Shown: positions 27,484 through 35,510 of the stretch, in pieces
How positions within the stretch are numbered: position 1 is the first letter of the stretch
How the letters are laid out: every line of letters begins with the position of its first letter
NCBI GenBank assembly: GCA_016932735.1
Contig: JAFGCI010000002.1
Span: 62,001-126,000, forward strand
DNA length: 64,000 bases
Origin: Candidatus Aenigmatarchaeota archaeon
Lineage (GTDB): Archaea > Aenigmatarchaeota > Aenigmatarchaeia > QMZP01 > QMZT01
Direction of reading: 5' to 3'
Notes under the pieces: model-generated
The model's database searches: none
Told to the model about the DNA's origin: nothing
What the model saw: the letters and a program-made list of their open reading frames with translations, nothing else
Translations under genes and position numbers: made by a program

Positions 27484-27748
27484 GCGGGGGTACCCAAGCG
27501 GTCAAATATCTGGAAAGGCGATACAAGATCGCCAAAGGGCATCTACAGATGTCCGATATAATGGCCAAAGGGGCTAGAATACCTACACATTCAGTGTCGG
27601 AATGGCCAGGTTTAGGTATGGCTAAGTTCAGGAAGGCTTCGCTTTCCGGGCGAAAGGCTTTAAAACGCCTAGTAGCTTAGAGGTTGCATCGGGTTCGCCC
27701 GATGGTTTCCGAGCAGTGCTTTCATGGGTTCGATCCCCATCCCCCGCA
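27484..27748 (+). tRNA. Class II tRNA, probably tRNA-Leu, interrupted several times
   Basis: The acceptor stem GCGGGGG (27484-27490) pairs with CCCCCGC (27741-27747), with discriminator A at 27748. The T-arm ATGGG-TTCGATC-CCCAT is intact (27724-27740). The D-arm begins TA-CCC-AAGCGGTCAAA, typical of archaeal tRNA-Leu. At 265 nt the gene is about 175 nt too long. Hairpins at 27517-27533, about 27578-27618 and 27631-27647 lie between the D-arm and the anticodon region, and another hairpin (CATCGGG/CCCGATG, 27687-27704) may be a variable arm or a further intron. The stem GGGCG/CGCCT (27648-27652 with 27666-27670) brackets the 7-nt sequence TTTAAAA, giving anticodon TAA at 27661-27663, but with 6 extra nt in between. 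Leu(TAA) is the best guess; the mature sequence could not be settled by eye. Confidence 0.7.
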
Positions 27749-27749
27749 T

Positions 27750-27760
27750 CCTCTTTTTTA
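27750..27760 (+). terminator. T-tract terminator after the tRNA-Leu-like gene
   Basis: A CCTC followed by six T residues (27754-27759) begins a few bases after the discriminator, a normal archaeal tRNA terminator. Confidence 0.65.
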
Positions 27761-27812
27761 AATATTTAAACCTTTTGCCTCAATAACACTCAATAGAATT
27801 GAGGTATTTCTC

Positions 27813-28403
27813 ATGAGAATACTATGTGTTTCGGACCTTCATCATAGCGAGGATCTTGCTAAGAGCGTATTCGAAGTTATAAAAAAGGAGAAAATAGACG
27901 TGTTTGTCAGCGCTGGAGACTTCGTTTCCGATCACTTCGCAAAGGAGGTTCTGGACAAGATGAAAGTGAGGTCTTTCGTAGTTCATGGAAACTGGGACAC
28001 GAACATAAAAACCGACAACAAAAAAGTCAGCGTCCTGATGAACGAGGTCGAGGAATACTGCGGCTATTATTTTCTTGGAATCGACGACAGGTTCGCACTT
28101 GATGAGGAGATATTCGACCTGATAAAGGACAAGCCGTTAGATAAGGTCATAATAATAAGCCATTCTCCGCCTTATGGGATACTTGATGCAACATGGGGCG
28201 GCATGAATGTCGGGTTCCCTATATACAGGGAGTTTTTGGAAAATAATGAAGGCGTGATACATGTATGCGGCCATATACACGAATCAGCTGGCTATATTCT
28301 GTACAAGAAGAATATAATCATAAATTCAGCTGTCATCTACACGAAAAAGGGCTACATAATCGAATTGCCTTCAAGGGAAGTAAGAGAAGTAAGCCTGGAA
28401 TAA
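27813..28403 (+). CDS. Calcineurin-like metallophosphoesterase (YfcE/MJ0936-like)
   Basis: The 196-residue protein keeps the full metal-binding motif set of the family: SDLHH (D-x-H) near residue 7, AGDF (GD) near 36, HGNWD (GN-[HD]) near 59, SHSPP near 111 and CGHIH near 150. Small archaeal members such as MJ0936 are Mn2+/Ni2+-dependent phosphodiesterases acting on nucleotides or model substrates; the physiological substrate here is unknown. The ATG at 27813 has a GAGGT ribosome site 7 nt upstream. The neighbour is the tRNA-Leu-like gene on the same strand, but a terminator separates them. Confidence 0.9.
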   Translation: MRILCVSDLHHSEDLAKSVFEVIKKEKIDVFVSAGDFVSDHFAKEVLDKMKVRSFVVHGNWDTNIKTDNKKVSVLMNEVEEYCGYYFLGIDDRFALDEEIFDLIKDKPLDKVIIISHSPPYGILDATWGGMNVGFPIYREFLENNEGVIHVCGHIHESAGYILYKKNIIINSAVIYTKKGYIIELPSREVREVSLE

Positions 28404-28445
28404 GCCGAAAAATATGAGAATATTATATTAATGTTCTAGACCTAA

Positions 28446-29831
28446 ATGATGTATATGTTTGATTTGTATTCTGTCTCGGTTCTTATTTTCATAACAGCCC
28501 TTGTTTTTGCGTTATACAAGGACAGAAAGAACCTTGAAAGAAATTCCATAATGCTTCTGAGGAGAACCGAGAGAGGCAAGGGCCTAATTAAAAAAATAGC
28601 TAATGCCTGTCCGTTTTTCTGGAAATGGCTTGGAAACGCTGGGATAGTGATAGGTTTTGCCGTTTCCGTATACATCACATATTTCATGATTGAAAGTCTT
28701 TTCAAGTCAATAACTTCAGAGACGGCCGTCTCAACATTATCTGTGGTGGTGCCTTCAATATCATCTACAACCTCGATGGGGCCCGGATACCTTGCAGTTC
28801 CTTTCTGGTACTGGATAATATCAATTGCACTGCTGGTCGTTGTTCATGAAGGCCTTCATGGAATAATGACAATAATCGGGAAAACGAGAATTAAATCCCT
28901 TGGATGGGGTGTAATGGCCATTCTTCCTCTGGCTTTTGTAGAGCCGGATGAAAAGGCTCTTCAAAAGAAAAGCCTCGTTACAAGACTAAGGGTTTATGCA
29001 GCTGGCTCTCTTTCAAATTTCATTTTTGCGCTGATTTATCTTGGGATATTCAGTCTTATTGCATCGACTCTTTTCATTCCAAGTGGCGTCTCCTATGCAG
29101 GCACGTTTAAGGATTATCCTGCAGACAATGCCAATCTTACAGGAGCTATAATAAATATTGATGGTTACCAGATACGTAACCAGGACGATCTTACCTTGGC
29201 TCTCGAGAGGATAGGCGTGAACAAAACAATTACTGTGGTGACTTTCAACGGGACAGACAATCTTACTTTTACTTTGCAGACCACAAACCCGCAAAGAGTT
29301 GAATTCAAACCGGACATGTTTACTGATTTTGTAATAAGTCTGGAATCAAATTTCCCCGGAACAGTTAAGCTGCTCAATTCCCTTTCCGGCCTCTCGGAGA
29401 CAAGCACAGAAAGCTGGCAGTATCTTACATACGAGAAACGGTTCTGGGAATACGCTAAATCGACTGCCGCCTCAATAGCCGGGGATGCTGAAATTCATAT
29501 TTCAGAGATAGAAAGGGCTTTGGAAGGGAGGAATGAGCCTGGTTTTATTGGCATCGGAGGAATTTCTGCATACCATACATTAAAGGATGATTATAAGAAC
29601 GCTGAATCAGGAATATCATTCTTCCAGGGACTGCTTTTCTTCCTGTTCATACTTAATCTCGGAGTCGGCCTCGCAAACCTTCTTCCGATAATTCCTCTGG
29701 ATGGAGGAAAAATGTGGGACGACTTATTAAAAAAATACATCCCCGCAAGGGCTGAACTGATTACAAAAATACTGGCATGGAGCGTTTTCCTGATAATCAT
29801 TGCAGGATTTGTCATACCTTTCCTGAAATAG
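28446..29831 (+). CDS. M50 site-2-protease-family membrane metalloprotease
   Basis: The 461-residue multi-pass protein has hydrophobic segments near residues 5-22, 55-80, 120-140, 180-215, 395-415 and 440-460. The zinc motif HEGLH (near residue 137) lies in a membrane helix, and the second motif NLLPIIPLDGGK (near 415) is the S2P NPDG-type element. A PDZ-like domain lies between (about residues 220-285, containing GAIINIDGYQI). These features are those of intramembrane proteases that cleave membrane-anchored regulators or signal-peptide remnants. The substrate is unknown. The start at 28446 or 28449 is not resolved, as two ATG codons are adjacent. Confidence 0.88.
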   Translation: MMYMFDLYSVSVLIFITALVFALYKDRKNLERNSIMLLRRTERGKGLIKKIANACPFFWKWLGNAGIVIGFAVSVYITYFMIESLFKSITSETAVSTLSVVVPSISSTTSMGPGYLAVPFWYWIISIALLVVVHEGLHGIMTIIGKTRIKSLGWGVMAILPLAFVEPDEKALQKKSLVTRLRVYAAGSLSNFIFALIYLGIFSLIASTLFIPSGVSYAGTFKDYPADNANLTGAIINIDGYQIRNQDDLTLALERIGVNKTITVVTFNGTDNLTFTLQTTNPQRVEFKPDMFTDFVISLESNFPGTVKLLNSLSGLSETSTESWQYLTYEKRFWEYAKSTAASIAGDAEIHISEIERALEGRNEPGFIGIGGISAYHTLKDDYKNAESGISFFQGLLFFLFILNLGVGLANLLPIIPLDGGKMWDDLLKKYIPARAELITKILAWSVFLIIIAGFVIPFLK

Positions 29832-29861
29832 TTTTTATTCCTTTCTCTCAAATTGATTGTT

Positions 29862-30599
29862 ATGTTATACCTGATAGGCCTCGGAATCTGGGACGAGAAG
29901 GACATCTCGCTGAAGGGCGTTGAGAAATGCAAAGAGTCCGACCTTGTTTATGCTGAGCTGTATACTGCAAACTGGGGAGGCTCTCTGGAAAATCTGGATA
30001 AAATTATCGGGAAGAAAATCAAAGAAATACCCAGAAGCGGTATGGAAGAGAATATTGAAAAAATAATAAGCGAAGCAAAAAAAATGATAGTTTCAATTCT
30101 CGTTCCCGGAGACCCTTTGGTTGCGACAACACATACGCACGTCATAACCGAAGCCCGGAATTCCGGAGTCGAAACGAAGATAATACATTCATCTTCGATA
30201 TATTCCGTCATCGCAAAGACGGGGCTTCATATTTACAAGTTCGGACGCACTGCGACAGTCGTCGCGCCGACGAAGGATTACGCACCGGATTCTTTCTATG
30301 ATGTTGCAGTCGAGAACAAAAAAATGGGACTTCATACATTGGTGCTTCTTGATATTGAAATGAACGTAAAAAGGGCGGTAGAGATTCTTTTAGAAATAGA
30401 AGAAAGGAAGAAAAAAGATGTCATGAAGAGGGATACGAAAATTCTGGCATGTTCAAGGCTCGGCTCAGATGAAGAGAAGATAGTTTATGGAAAAGCAGGA
30501 GAGTTACTGAATGAGAATCTTTCGTCGCCCGCCGTTATTATAATTCCCGGAAAAATGCATTTTTCGGAAGAAGAGTTCATAGAAAAGTGGAATAAATGA
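29862..30599 (+). CDS. dph5: Diphthine synthase
   Basis: The 245-residue protein is the S-adenosylmethionine-dependent methyltransferase that methylates the modified histidine of elongation factor 2 on the way to diphthamide. Family signatures are MLYLIGLGIWDEKDIS at the N-terminus, VYAELYT, LVPGDPLVATTH and SSSIYSVIAKTGLHIYKFG, and the length is typical. An in-frame TTG 9 nt earlier is possible, but the ATG at 29862 matches the conserved family start, and a T-rich box about 25 nt before it suggests a leaderless message. Confidence 0.95.
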   Translation: MLYLIGLGIWDEKDISLKGVEKCKESDLVYAELYTANWGGSLENLDKIIGKKIKEIPRSGMEENIEKIISEAKKMIVSILVPGDPLVATTHTHVITEARNSGVETKIIHSSSIYSVIAKTGLHIYKFGRTATVVAPTKDYAPDSFYDVAVENKKMGLHTLVLLDIEMNVKRAVEILLEIEERKKKDVMKRDTKILACSRLGSDEEKIVYGKAGELLNENLSSPAVIIIPGKMHFSEEEFIEKWNK

Positions 30600-30652
30600 G
30601 TCCGGTTTATTACTCATGAAAGTTTTTTTAATATGAAAAATATTAGTTAATT

Positions 30653-31549
30653 ATGTGGTCAGAAAGCCTTTTTGAAGATATAATCACCAAATACTCAGAT
30701 TTGATAGAAGATGGTTTGCAATTGGAGGGCAGGCAAGTATCTATTTATGGGAAAAGGCTTGATTTGTTATTCAAAGACAGATTCAACCACAAACTCATAG
30801 TTGAATTAAAAATCAATGCTCTTGACCGCACTATATTAGGGCAGGTCATGGATTACGAAGGTGCTATTTTATCGGAAAAAGAACCAAACACAAGAATCAT
30901 GATTGTTGCGAACAGAATTCCAATGAACTTCAGGAAATCAATGGAATTCCATGGGATTGAATTCAAGGAAATAACTCTACATTTAATTCTTGAATTTTTG
31001 GAGAAAAATAACGAAAAGGAATTAATAGGAAGGATTCAGAATGAAAAAATACGGGCGGAACCTTGCATAGAGAGAGCAACTACTAATCAAACAGTATATT
31101 CTGATTTAGACGATGCGCCTAAGAATATTGAAAGGAATAGTTGCTTTTTAGGACAAAGAGACTTAGCTATCGGAGACCTTAAACTCGGTATGAATAAAAC
31201 ATGGGACTATCCACGTCTCCAAATTAACTTGACTGACGAAGATGTAGAAAAGTTTGGTCAATCTTTACATGAGGAATTCAGAATTTATCTCCGATTTCCC
31301 GAAGGAAAAATAATCGACAAGAAAGGGAATGAATACAAAGACGGTTTCTTTACTACTAATATTATAAAAGACCAGCCGGGAAGATTTGGGAAAGGAACAG
31401 TATATGCAATCTGCTCTATATGGAAATCGAGAAAGAAGTTAGATGGAATTCTAATAGGATGGCTAAAAAGCCACAATATTAGAGCTGGTGACAAAATAAA
31501 ACTTATAACCAAAGAAAAGAATTTCTATGAACTATCGCCTACTGACTAA
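30653..31549 (+). CDS. PD-(D/E)XK (NucS/RecB-like) nuclease with an unrecognised C-terminal domain
   Basis: The N-terminal 130 residues show a restriction-like nuclease core: GKRLDLLF (Asp37), then LIVELKI with Glu51 and Lys53, followed by the helix ALDRTILGQVMDYEGAIL with the conserved Gln. The layout recalls the catalytic half of archaeal NucS/EndoMS and DUF91-type proteins, but the NucS N-terminal DNA-binding half is missing. Residues about 175-298 form a separate domain with W and F residues (NKTWDYPRLQINLT, FRIYLRFPEGKI, YAICSIWKS) that I do not recognise. It could be a DNA- or modified-base-binding module. The gene stands alone and converges with trpS with one base between the stop codons. 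Confidence 0.7.
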   Translation: MWSESLFEDIITKYSDLIEDGLQLEGRQVSIYGKRLDLLFKDRFNHKLIVELKINALDRTILGQVMDYEGAILSEKEPNTRIMIVANRIPMNFRKSMEFHGIEFKEITLHLILEFLEKNNEKELIGRIQNEKIRAEPCIERATTNQTVYSDLDDAPKNIERNSCFLGQRDLAIGDLKLGMNKTWDYPRLQINLTDEDVEKFGQSLHEEFRIYLRFPEGKIIDKKGNEYKDGFFTTNIIKDQPGRFGKGTVYAICSIWKSRKKLDGILIGWLKSHNIRAGDKIKLITKEKNFYELSPTD

Positions 31550-31550
31550 A

Positions 31551-32687
31551 TCATTTCCCTTCCCGATATATGAAATCATCAACATTCTTTCTCGCTTCTT
31601 CCCTTTTTATCTGATGTGATTCAAGGAATGCATTTAGTTTGTCTATGAGAATTTTTTTCAGCTCGCCTGAAAGAATCTCTCCTGATTTGTATTTCCTATA
31701 GATATCGACAAGCTTTGCATCGTCTTCTTCAAAGAACGTGAGCCACTGATAAGAAACATCAACATCCGGGTTTCCGCCAATTTTCCTGTGCTCCTCAATC
31801 GTTGCCTGACCTCCGGAGAATGCGTATTTGTTTATCTTGTTCTTGACAGTCTTCGCATTATCCGTCGTGAATATTGTTGCGCTGTCACCGGAGGAACTGG
31901 ACATCTTCCCGTCTTCGGACATTCCGCCAAGCCCGGGAAGGAACCTGCACTGGATAGATGCAGGCTTGTAGAATCCTATCTTCGGAATCACGTCCCTTGA
32001 AACTCGGAAATGCGGGTCCTGATCTATTGCATGAGGGATTAGACAAGGCATCTTCTTTTTCCTTATTATCGACGGCAAAAAGGCTGGGACGGCCTGCATT
32101 GCAGTATAGAAAATGGAGCCGATATTATTCTCGTTTGTGAATCCGAAAGCAGACCTCGTCGTCGAGAATGTAATCCTTTTTGCAACCTTGCATGCTTCCC
32201 TGTACATGAGGCCTGCATGTTTTGTATCAATAATAAAATGTGTTTTCTTCGGGTCGAATCCCAAAGCTATGACGTCCAACATATTTTCATAAAGATATTT
32301 ATCGACATCATCAAAGGTCATATTTTCTTTAAACAAAAACTTCTCTTCATCAGGAAACTGGAACCATAATTCAACATCGAATTTATCCTGAAGCCATTTC
32401 GTAAAAATCCAGGGAACAAGATGGCCCAGATGTGTATTTCCTGACGGGGCTCTTCCCGTGTAAAGGAAGAACTTGTTTCCTTTCTCATATTCGTCGAGGA
32501 TGAATTTCATATCCCTATGGGCGAAAAATATGTTTCTTCTTAAAAATCTATGCATTTCTCCCGTATGTTTCATTATTCTTTTTTGCAATGCTTCGTCTAT
32601 TTTTGAAACGCCGAATTCCTTGATAAGTTTGTCATAATCGATATTTCCCTTTACTTCCCATGGAGTAACCGTGTAATTGTCTGTCAT
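31551..32687 (-). CDS. trpS: Tryptophanyl-tRNA synthetase
   Basis: The 378-residue class I synthetase has the HIGH motif as PSGNTHLGHL (residues 81-90) and the KMSKS motif as GKMSSSSG (about residue 262-268), both in the form typical of archaeal/eukaryotic TrpRS. FLYTGRAPSG and the segment with HAIDQDPHFR fit the same family. It charges tRNA-Trp. The promoter appears to lie just upstream (an AT-rich TATA-like element about 28 nt before the ATG), giving a nearly leaderless transcript. Confidence 0.95.
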   Translation of the reverse strand: MTDNYTVTPWEVKGNIDYDKLIKEFGVSKIDEALQKRIMKHTGEMHRFLRRNIFFAHRDMKFILDEYEKGNKFFLYTGRAPSGNTHLGHLVPWIFTKWLQDKFDVELWFQFPDEEKFLFKENMTFDDVDKYLYENMLDVIALGFDPKKTHFIIDTKHAGLMYREACKVAKRITFSTTRSAFGFTNENNIGSIFYTAMQAVPAFLPSIIRKKKMPCLIPHAIDQDPHFRVSRDVIPKIGFYKPASIQCRFLPGLGGMSEDGKMSSSSGDSATIFTTDNAKTVKNKINKYAFSGGQATIEEHRKIGGNPDVDVSYQWLTFFEEDDAKLVDIYRKYKSGEILSGELKKILIDKLNAFLESHQIKREEARKNVDDFIYREGK

Positions 32688-32817
32688 AAGAAATAATTAT
32701 AGTAAAGGACATAATAAATTAGAATCCTGCCCTTTACTAGATTTTCCTGACATTTTTTAGATTGCTGTGTCAGGAATTATATATTTGTAATGTATTAAAA
32801 TAGAAAAGAAAGAACTT

Positions 32818-32837
32818 CCTTGCCATTAATGGCAAGG
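32818..32837 (-). terminator. Perfect 20-bp palindrome with T-rich tail after adk
   Basis: CCTTGCCATTAATGGCAAGG is a perfect inverted repeat starting 8 nt after the adk stop codon. On the minus strand it is followed by a T-rich stretch (32817-32790). It looks like a hairpin terminator, or a protein-binding dyad between adk and trpS. The rest of the 158-bp gap holds only the trpS promoter region. Confidence 0.6.
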
Positions 32838-32845
32838 CTACCGGT

Positions 32846-33493
32846 TTAGGAAGAAAATTCTTCCAATACTTTCAGAACGTCTTCAAGCGTCTGTTCAGGT
32901 GTCTGGTCGATGTTATCGCAGATAACGTCCCTGATAAGACCTTTCTTTTTATAGAATTCTATTAGAGGCTCTGTTTGTTCTTTGTAGATGTTCAAACGTT
33001 TTTTTATTACATCCGGTTCGTCGTCAGGTCTCCTTACGACAGAGCCGCCACATTTATCGCAGACGCCCTTGAGCTTGGTCGGCATTGTCCTGAGGTTGTA
33101 GATTTCACCGCATTTTGAACAGCTTACCCTTGATGAGTTTCTTGCTATTACAATCTTGTCCGGGACAACCATGTTGACGACAACATCTATTTCTGTTATC
33201 CCGTCAAGCATTTCCGCCTGCGGTGTTGTCCTCGGGAATCCGTCAAGGATGAATCCTTCTTGACAGTCGTCTTCTTCGAGCCTCGCTTTTAACATATTTA
33301 TGACAACTTCATCAGGAACAAGCTTGCCGTCGTCCATATACTGCTTTGCTTCCTTTCCTATTTCAGTCTGTTCTTTGATGTTCTTCCTGAACAGGTCTCC
33401 TGTTGATATGTGGGGAATCCCGAATTTTGGGGCGACTCTTGAAGCCGCTGTCCCCTTCCCCGAACCGGGAGGGCCTAAGAATATTATTTTCAT
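32846..33493 (-). CDS. adk: Adenylate kinase, bacterial-type with zinc LID
   Basis: The 215-residue protein interconverts ATP + AMP and 2 ADP. The P-loop GPPGSGKGT spans residues 7-15, the AMP-binding region contains HISTGDLFR, and DGFPRT is near residue 84. The LID domain carries four Cys in two pairs (CSKC and CDKC), the zinc-binding form. This is the classical Adk architecture, not the AdkA type found in many archaea. The ATG follows a strong GAGGTGAT ribosome site. It is downstream of the AS-AR-like gene on the same strand with 59 bp between, probably in one transcript. Confidence 0.95.
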   Translation of the reverse strand: MKIIFLGPPGSGKGTAASRVAPKFGIPHISTGDLFRKNIKEQTEIGKEAKQYMDDGKLVPDEVVINMLKARLEEDDCQEGFILDGFPRTTPQAEMLDGITEIDVVVNMVVPDKIVIARNSSRVSCSKCGEIYNLRTMPTKLKGVCDKCGGSVVRRPDDEPDVIKKRLNIYKEQTEPLIEFYKKKGLIRDVICDNIDQTPEQTLEDVLKVLEEFSS

Positions 33494-33552
33494 TAATTAA
33501 TCACCTCAATTTGAAAGAAGATAAGTAAAGAAAGATATAAATGTTTTCTTTC

Positions 33553-34542
33553 TTACATGAGAGACTCCCTGTTCTGCGGATAAGGCGTTGTTGTTCTTAT
33601 GTCATCCGAACTAAGGACAAACTGTGTCACTCTATTAAGCCCGATTCCGCAACCAGAATGCTGAACGTTCCCGTTTTCCTTCATGTATTCAAGGTACCAG
33701 CCAAAATCTTTTATTGAGCCCCCTCTCTTTTCAAGCTGCCTTAGCATCGGAGATTCGGCGAGCCTTCTGTGGACAGATTCAAATACATGCTCTCTTTCGG
33801 CTGCTCCTACCGATTCTCCTACTCCCGGCATAAGAAGGTCCGTACTGTTGACAACTTTTGGGTCATGAGCGTTCTCTTTCATATTGAAGAACTTGATTGC
33901 CTTTGGATAGTGTGATATGAAGACAGGACCGCCGAAATGTTCTGTCAGGAATTTCTCATGATTGCTTTTCAGGTCGTCTCCCCATTTCACTTCATGGTCT
34001 TTCAGAAGCTTTACAGCGTCTGTATATGTTATCTTGTGGAATTCTTTTGGAAAGTCTTTAAGATGTTTTGTGTCTATTCCAAGAATTTGAAATTCTTTCG
34101 ATGCTCCGTCTCTTGCTGTCGTCACCATTGAATGTACAAGTCCCTCTATATGGTTCATCAGCCCTTCAAGATCTGTCGGAAGCTCAATCTCTATGAGTGT
34201 GAATTCTGTAAGATGCCTCCCGTCGACGCTCGGTTCGGCCCTGTAGCTTGAGCCTATGCAGTAAACATTGCCAAGCAACGGTATCAGCGATTCAAGATAT
34301 AACTGCCCGGTTTGGCTCAGGTACGCGGTTTCGCCGAAGAAGTCCAATCCGAACAGCGTATCTATATTCTCGCATGCCCCCGTCGCCCTTGTAAGGTGTG
34401 GGACCGTGACTTCTACAAAATTGTTCTCCTCAAGATATTTCCTTGCTCCCCTCAGAAGCTCAGATTCGATCTTTGTGACTGCACCAATTTCAGGCATCCT
34501 CAGCAATTTGTGCCTGTCTTTGGTGGTTTTCAGCCTTTCCAT
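33553..34542 (-). CDS. AspRS/AsnRS-like catalytic core without anticodon domain (AS-AR-like asparagine synthetase)
   Basis: The 329-residue class II synthetase fold has motif 2 in the form SSYRAEPSVDGRHLTEFTLIEIEL and motif 3 as GCGIGLNR, with a C-terminal YPQNRE segment as in AspRS/AsnRS. The N-terminal OB-fold that binds the anticodon is absent; the protein begins about 25 residues before the catalytic domain. Stand-alone cores of this kind in archaea (AS-AR, best known from Pyrococcus) make asparagine from aspartate and ammonia rather than aminoacylating tRNA. That function is inferred here. A fusion-split AsnRS is the alternative. The ATG is preceded by GGGGGTG. Confidence 0.8.
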   Translation of the reverse strand: MERLKTTKDRHKLLRMPEIGAVTKIESELLRGARKYLEENNFVEVTVPHLTRATGACENIDTLFGLDFFGETAYLSQTGQLYLESLIPLLGNVYCIGSSYRAEPSVDGRHLTEFTLIEIELPTDLEGLMNHIEGLVHSMVTTARDGASKEFQILGIDTKHLKDFPKEFHKITYTDAVKLLKDHEVKWGDDLKSNHEKFLTEHFGGPVFISHYPKAIKFFNMKENAHDPKVVNSTDLLMPGVGESVGAAEREHVFESVHRRLAESPMLRQLEKRGGSIKDFGWYLEYMKENGNVQHSGCGIGLNRVTQFVLSSDDIRTTTPYPQNRESLM

Positions 34543-34658
34543 AAAACACCCCCTGATTTCTTATTCACTAATAGTTGTATTCTTTATCCGCATTTCAGAC
34601 AAAGAAATAGGTCTAGTGTTGTACAAAACTTTATTAGCCATATTTACAATCCATTACC

Positions 34659-35510
34659 ATGGTACTCGACAGGGATACAATAAAGAAGATAACAGATTTC
34701 GTTTATACAAAGCCGCGCACCATTCAGGAAATATCAGTGCTTCTTGATGTTAACTGGAGGACGGCAGAAAGGTACGTGGAAAGGATTTCTGAAGAGACGG
34801 GAAGCATATCTGCCAGAACATTCCGAAAAGGAACGAGAGGAGCTCTCAAAATCGTCTTCTGGAATAATCTTGAGCGCATACATTCTTCCGAACTGCAGGA
34901 AAGGATATTCAGAAGGATAGAAAGCGGAGGCAAGAAGACGGACTTCTCGCCCTTTGATATATATCAATATATAAGCGATGACAAGAGGCGGGCTGTTTTA
35001 TATCAAACGAAGAGAGGCAGTGAGAAGGAGAGAATAAAGGATTACCTGAGAACAACCAGAAACCAGATCCTGAGTTTCTCGGGAAGCGTTTCATGGATTA
35101 ACTCCAAAGAGAAGGACGAGAAGCTTATTGATGTGGTCAGGGCTATGGCGGAAAATAATATATCTGTGAAAATAATTTCAAGAGTCACTGTGGATAGTAT
35201 GAAGAACGTCAGGAGCCTTCTTGCAATAAACGATGAAATAGGAAAGAAGGTTATAGAGATAAGACATGCTAAGCAGCCTTTGAGGGGTTTTGTGATAGAC
35301 AGTGATATTGCAAGGTTCAGGGAAGTCATTAACCCCTTTGAAATAGAAGACAGCGAAATAAGCAAGGACCTGCTACTATTCTACGAGATTTACGATAAAG
35401 AATGGATTGAATGGCTGCAGAAGATATTCTGGCATATCTTCCGGACCGCTATTCCCGCAGAGAAAAGAATAAAGGATTTAGACAGTATAAGGAATATCTA
35501 TACAGTCTAA
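34659..35510 (+). CDS. TrmB-like winged-helix regulator with PLD-like C-terminal domain
   Basis: The 283-residue protein has a winged-helix N-terminus (about 1-70: TIQEISVLLDVNWRTAERYVERI is the helix-turn-helix). The C-terminal part, about residues 120-260 (ILSFSGSVSWINS...LIDVVRAMAENNISVKIISR...IEIRHAKQPLRGFVIDSDIA), has the phospholipase-D-like fold used as a sensor in archaeal TrmB-family regulators. Sugar or lipid-precursor sensing is possible but not shown. It is divergent from the AS-AR-like gene and tail-to-tail with ino1, the stop codons overlapping. Confidence 0.7.
   Translation: MVLDRDTIKKITDFVYTKPRTIQEISVLLDVNWRTAERYVERISEETGSISARTFRKGTRGALKIVFWNNLERIHSSELQERIFRRIESGGKKTDFSPFDIYQYISDDKRRAVLYQTKRGSEKERIKDYLRTTRNQILSFSGSVSWINSKEKDEKLIDVVRAMAENNISVKIISRVTVDSMKNVRSLLAINDEIGKKVIEIRHAKQPLRGFVIDSDIARFREVINPFEIEDSEISKDLLLFYEIYDKEWIEWLQKIFWHIFRTAIPAEKRIKDLDSIRNIYTV

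Noticed and set aside
27516-27534. Hairpin GGCGA-TACAAGA-TCGCC as a possible anticodon arm with CAA (Leu)
   Set aside because: Position 33 would be A instead of the near-universal T, and the D-arm could not close in front of it. It is more likely an intron hairpin.
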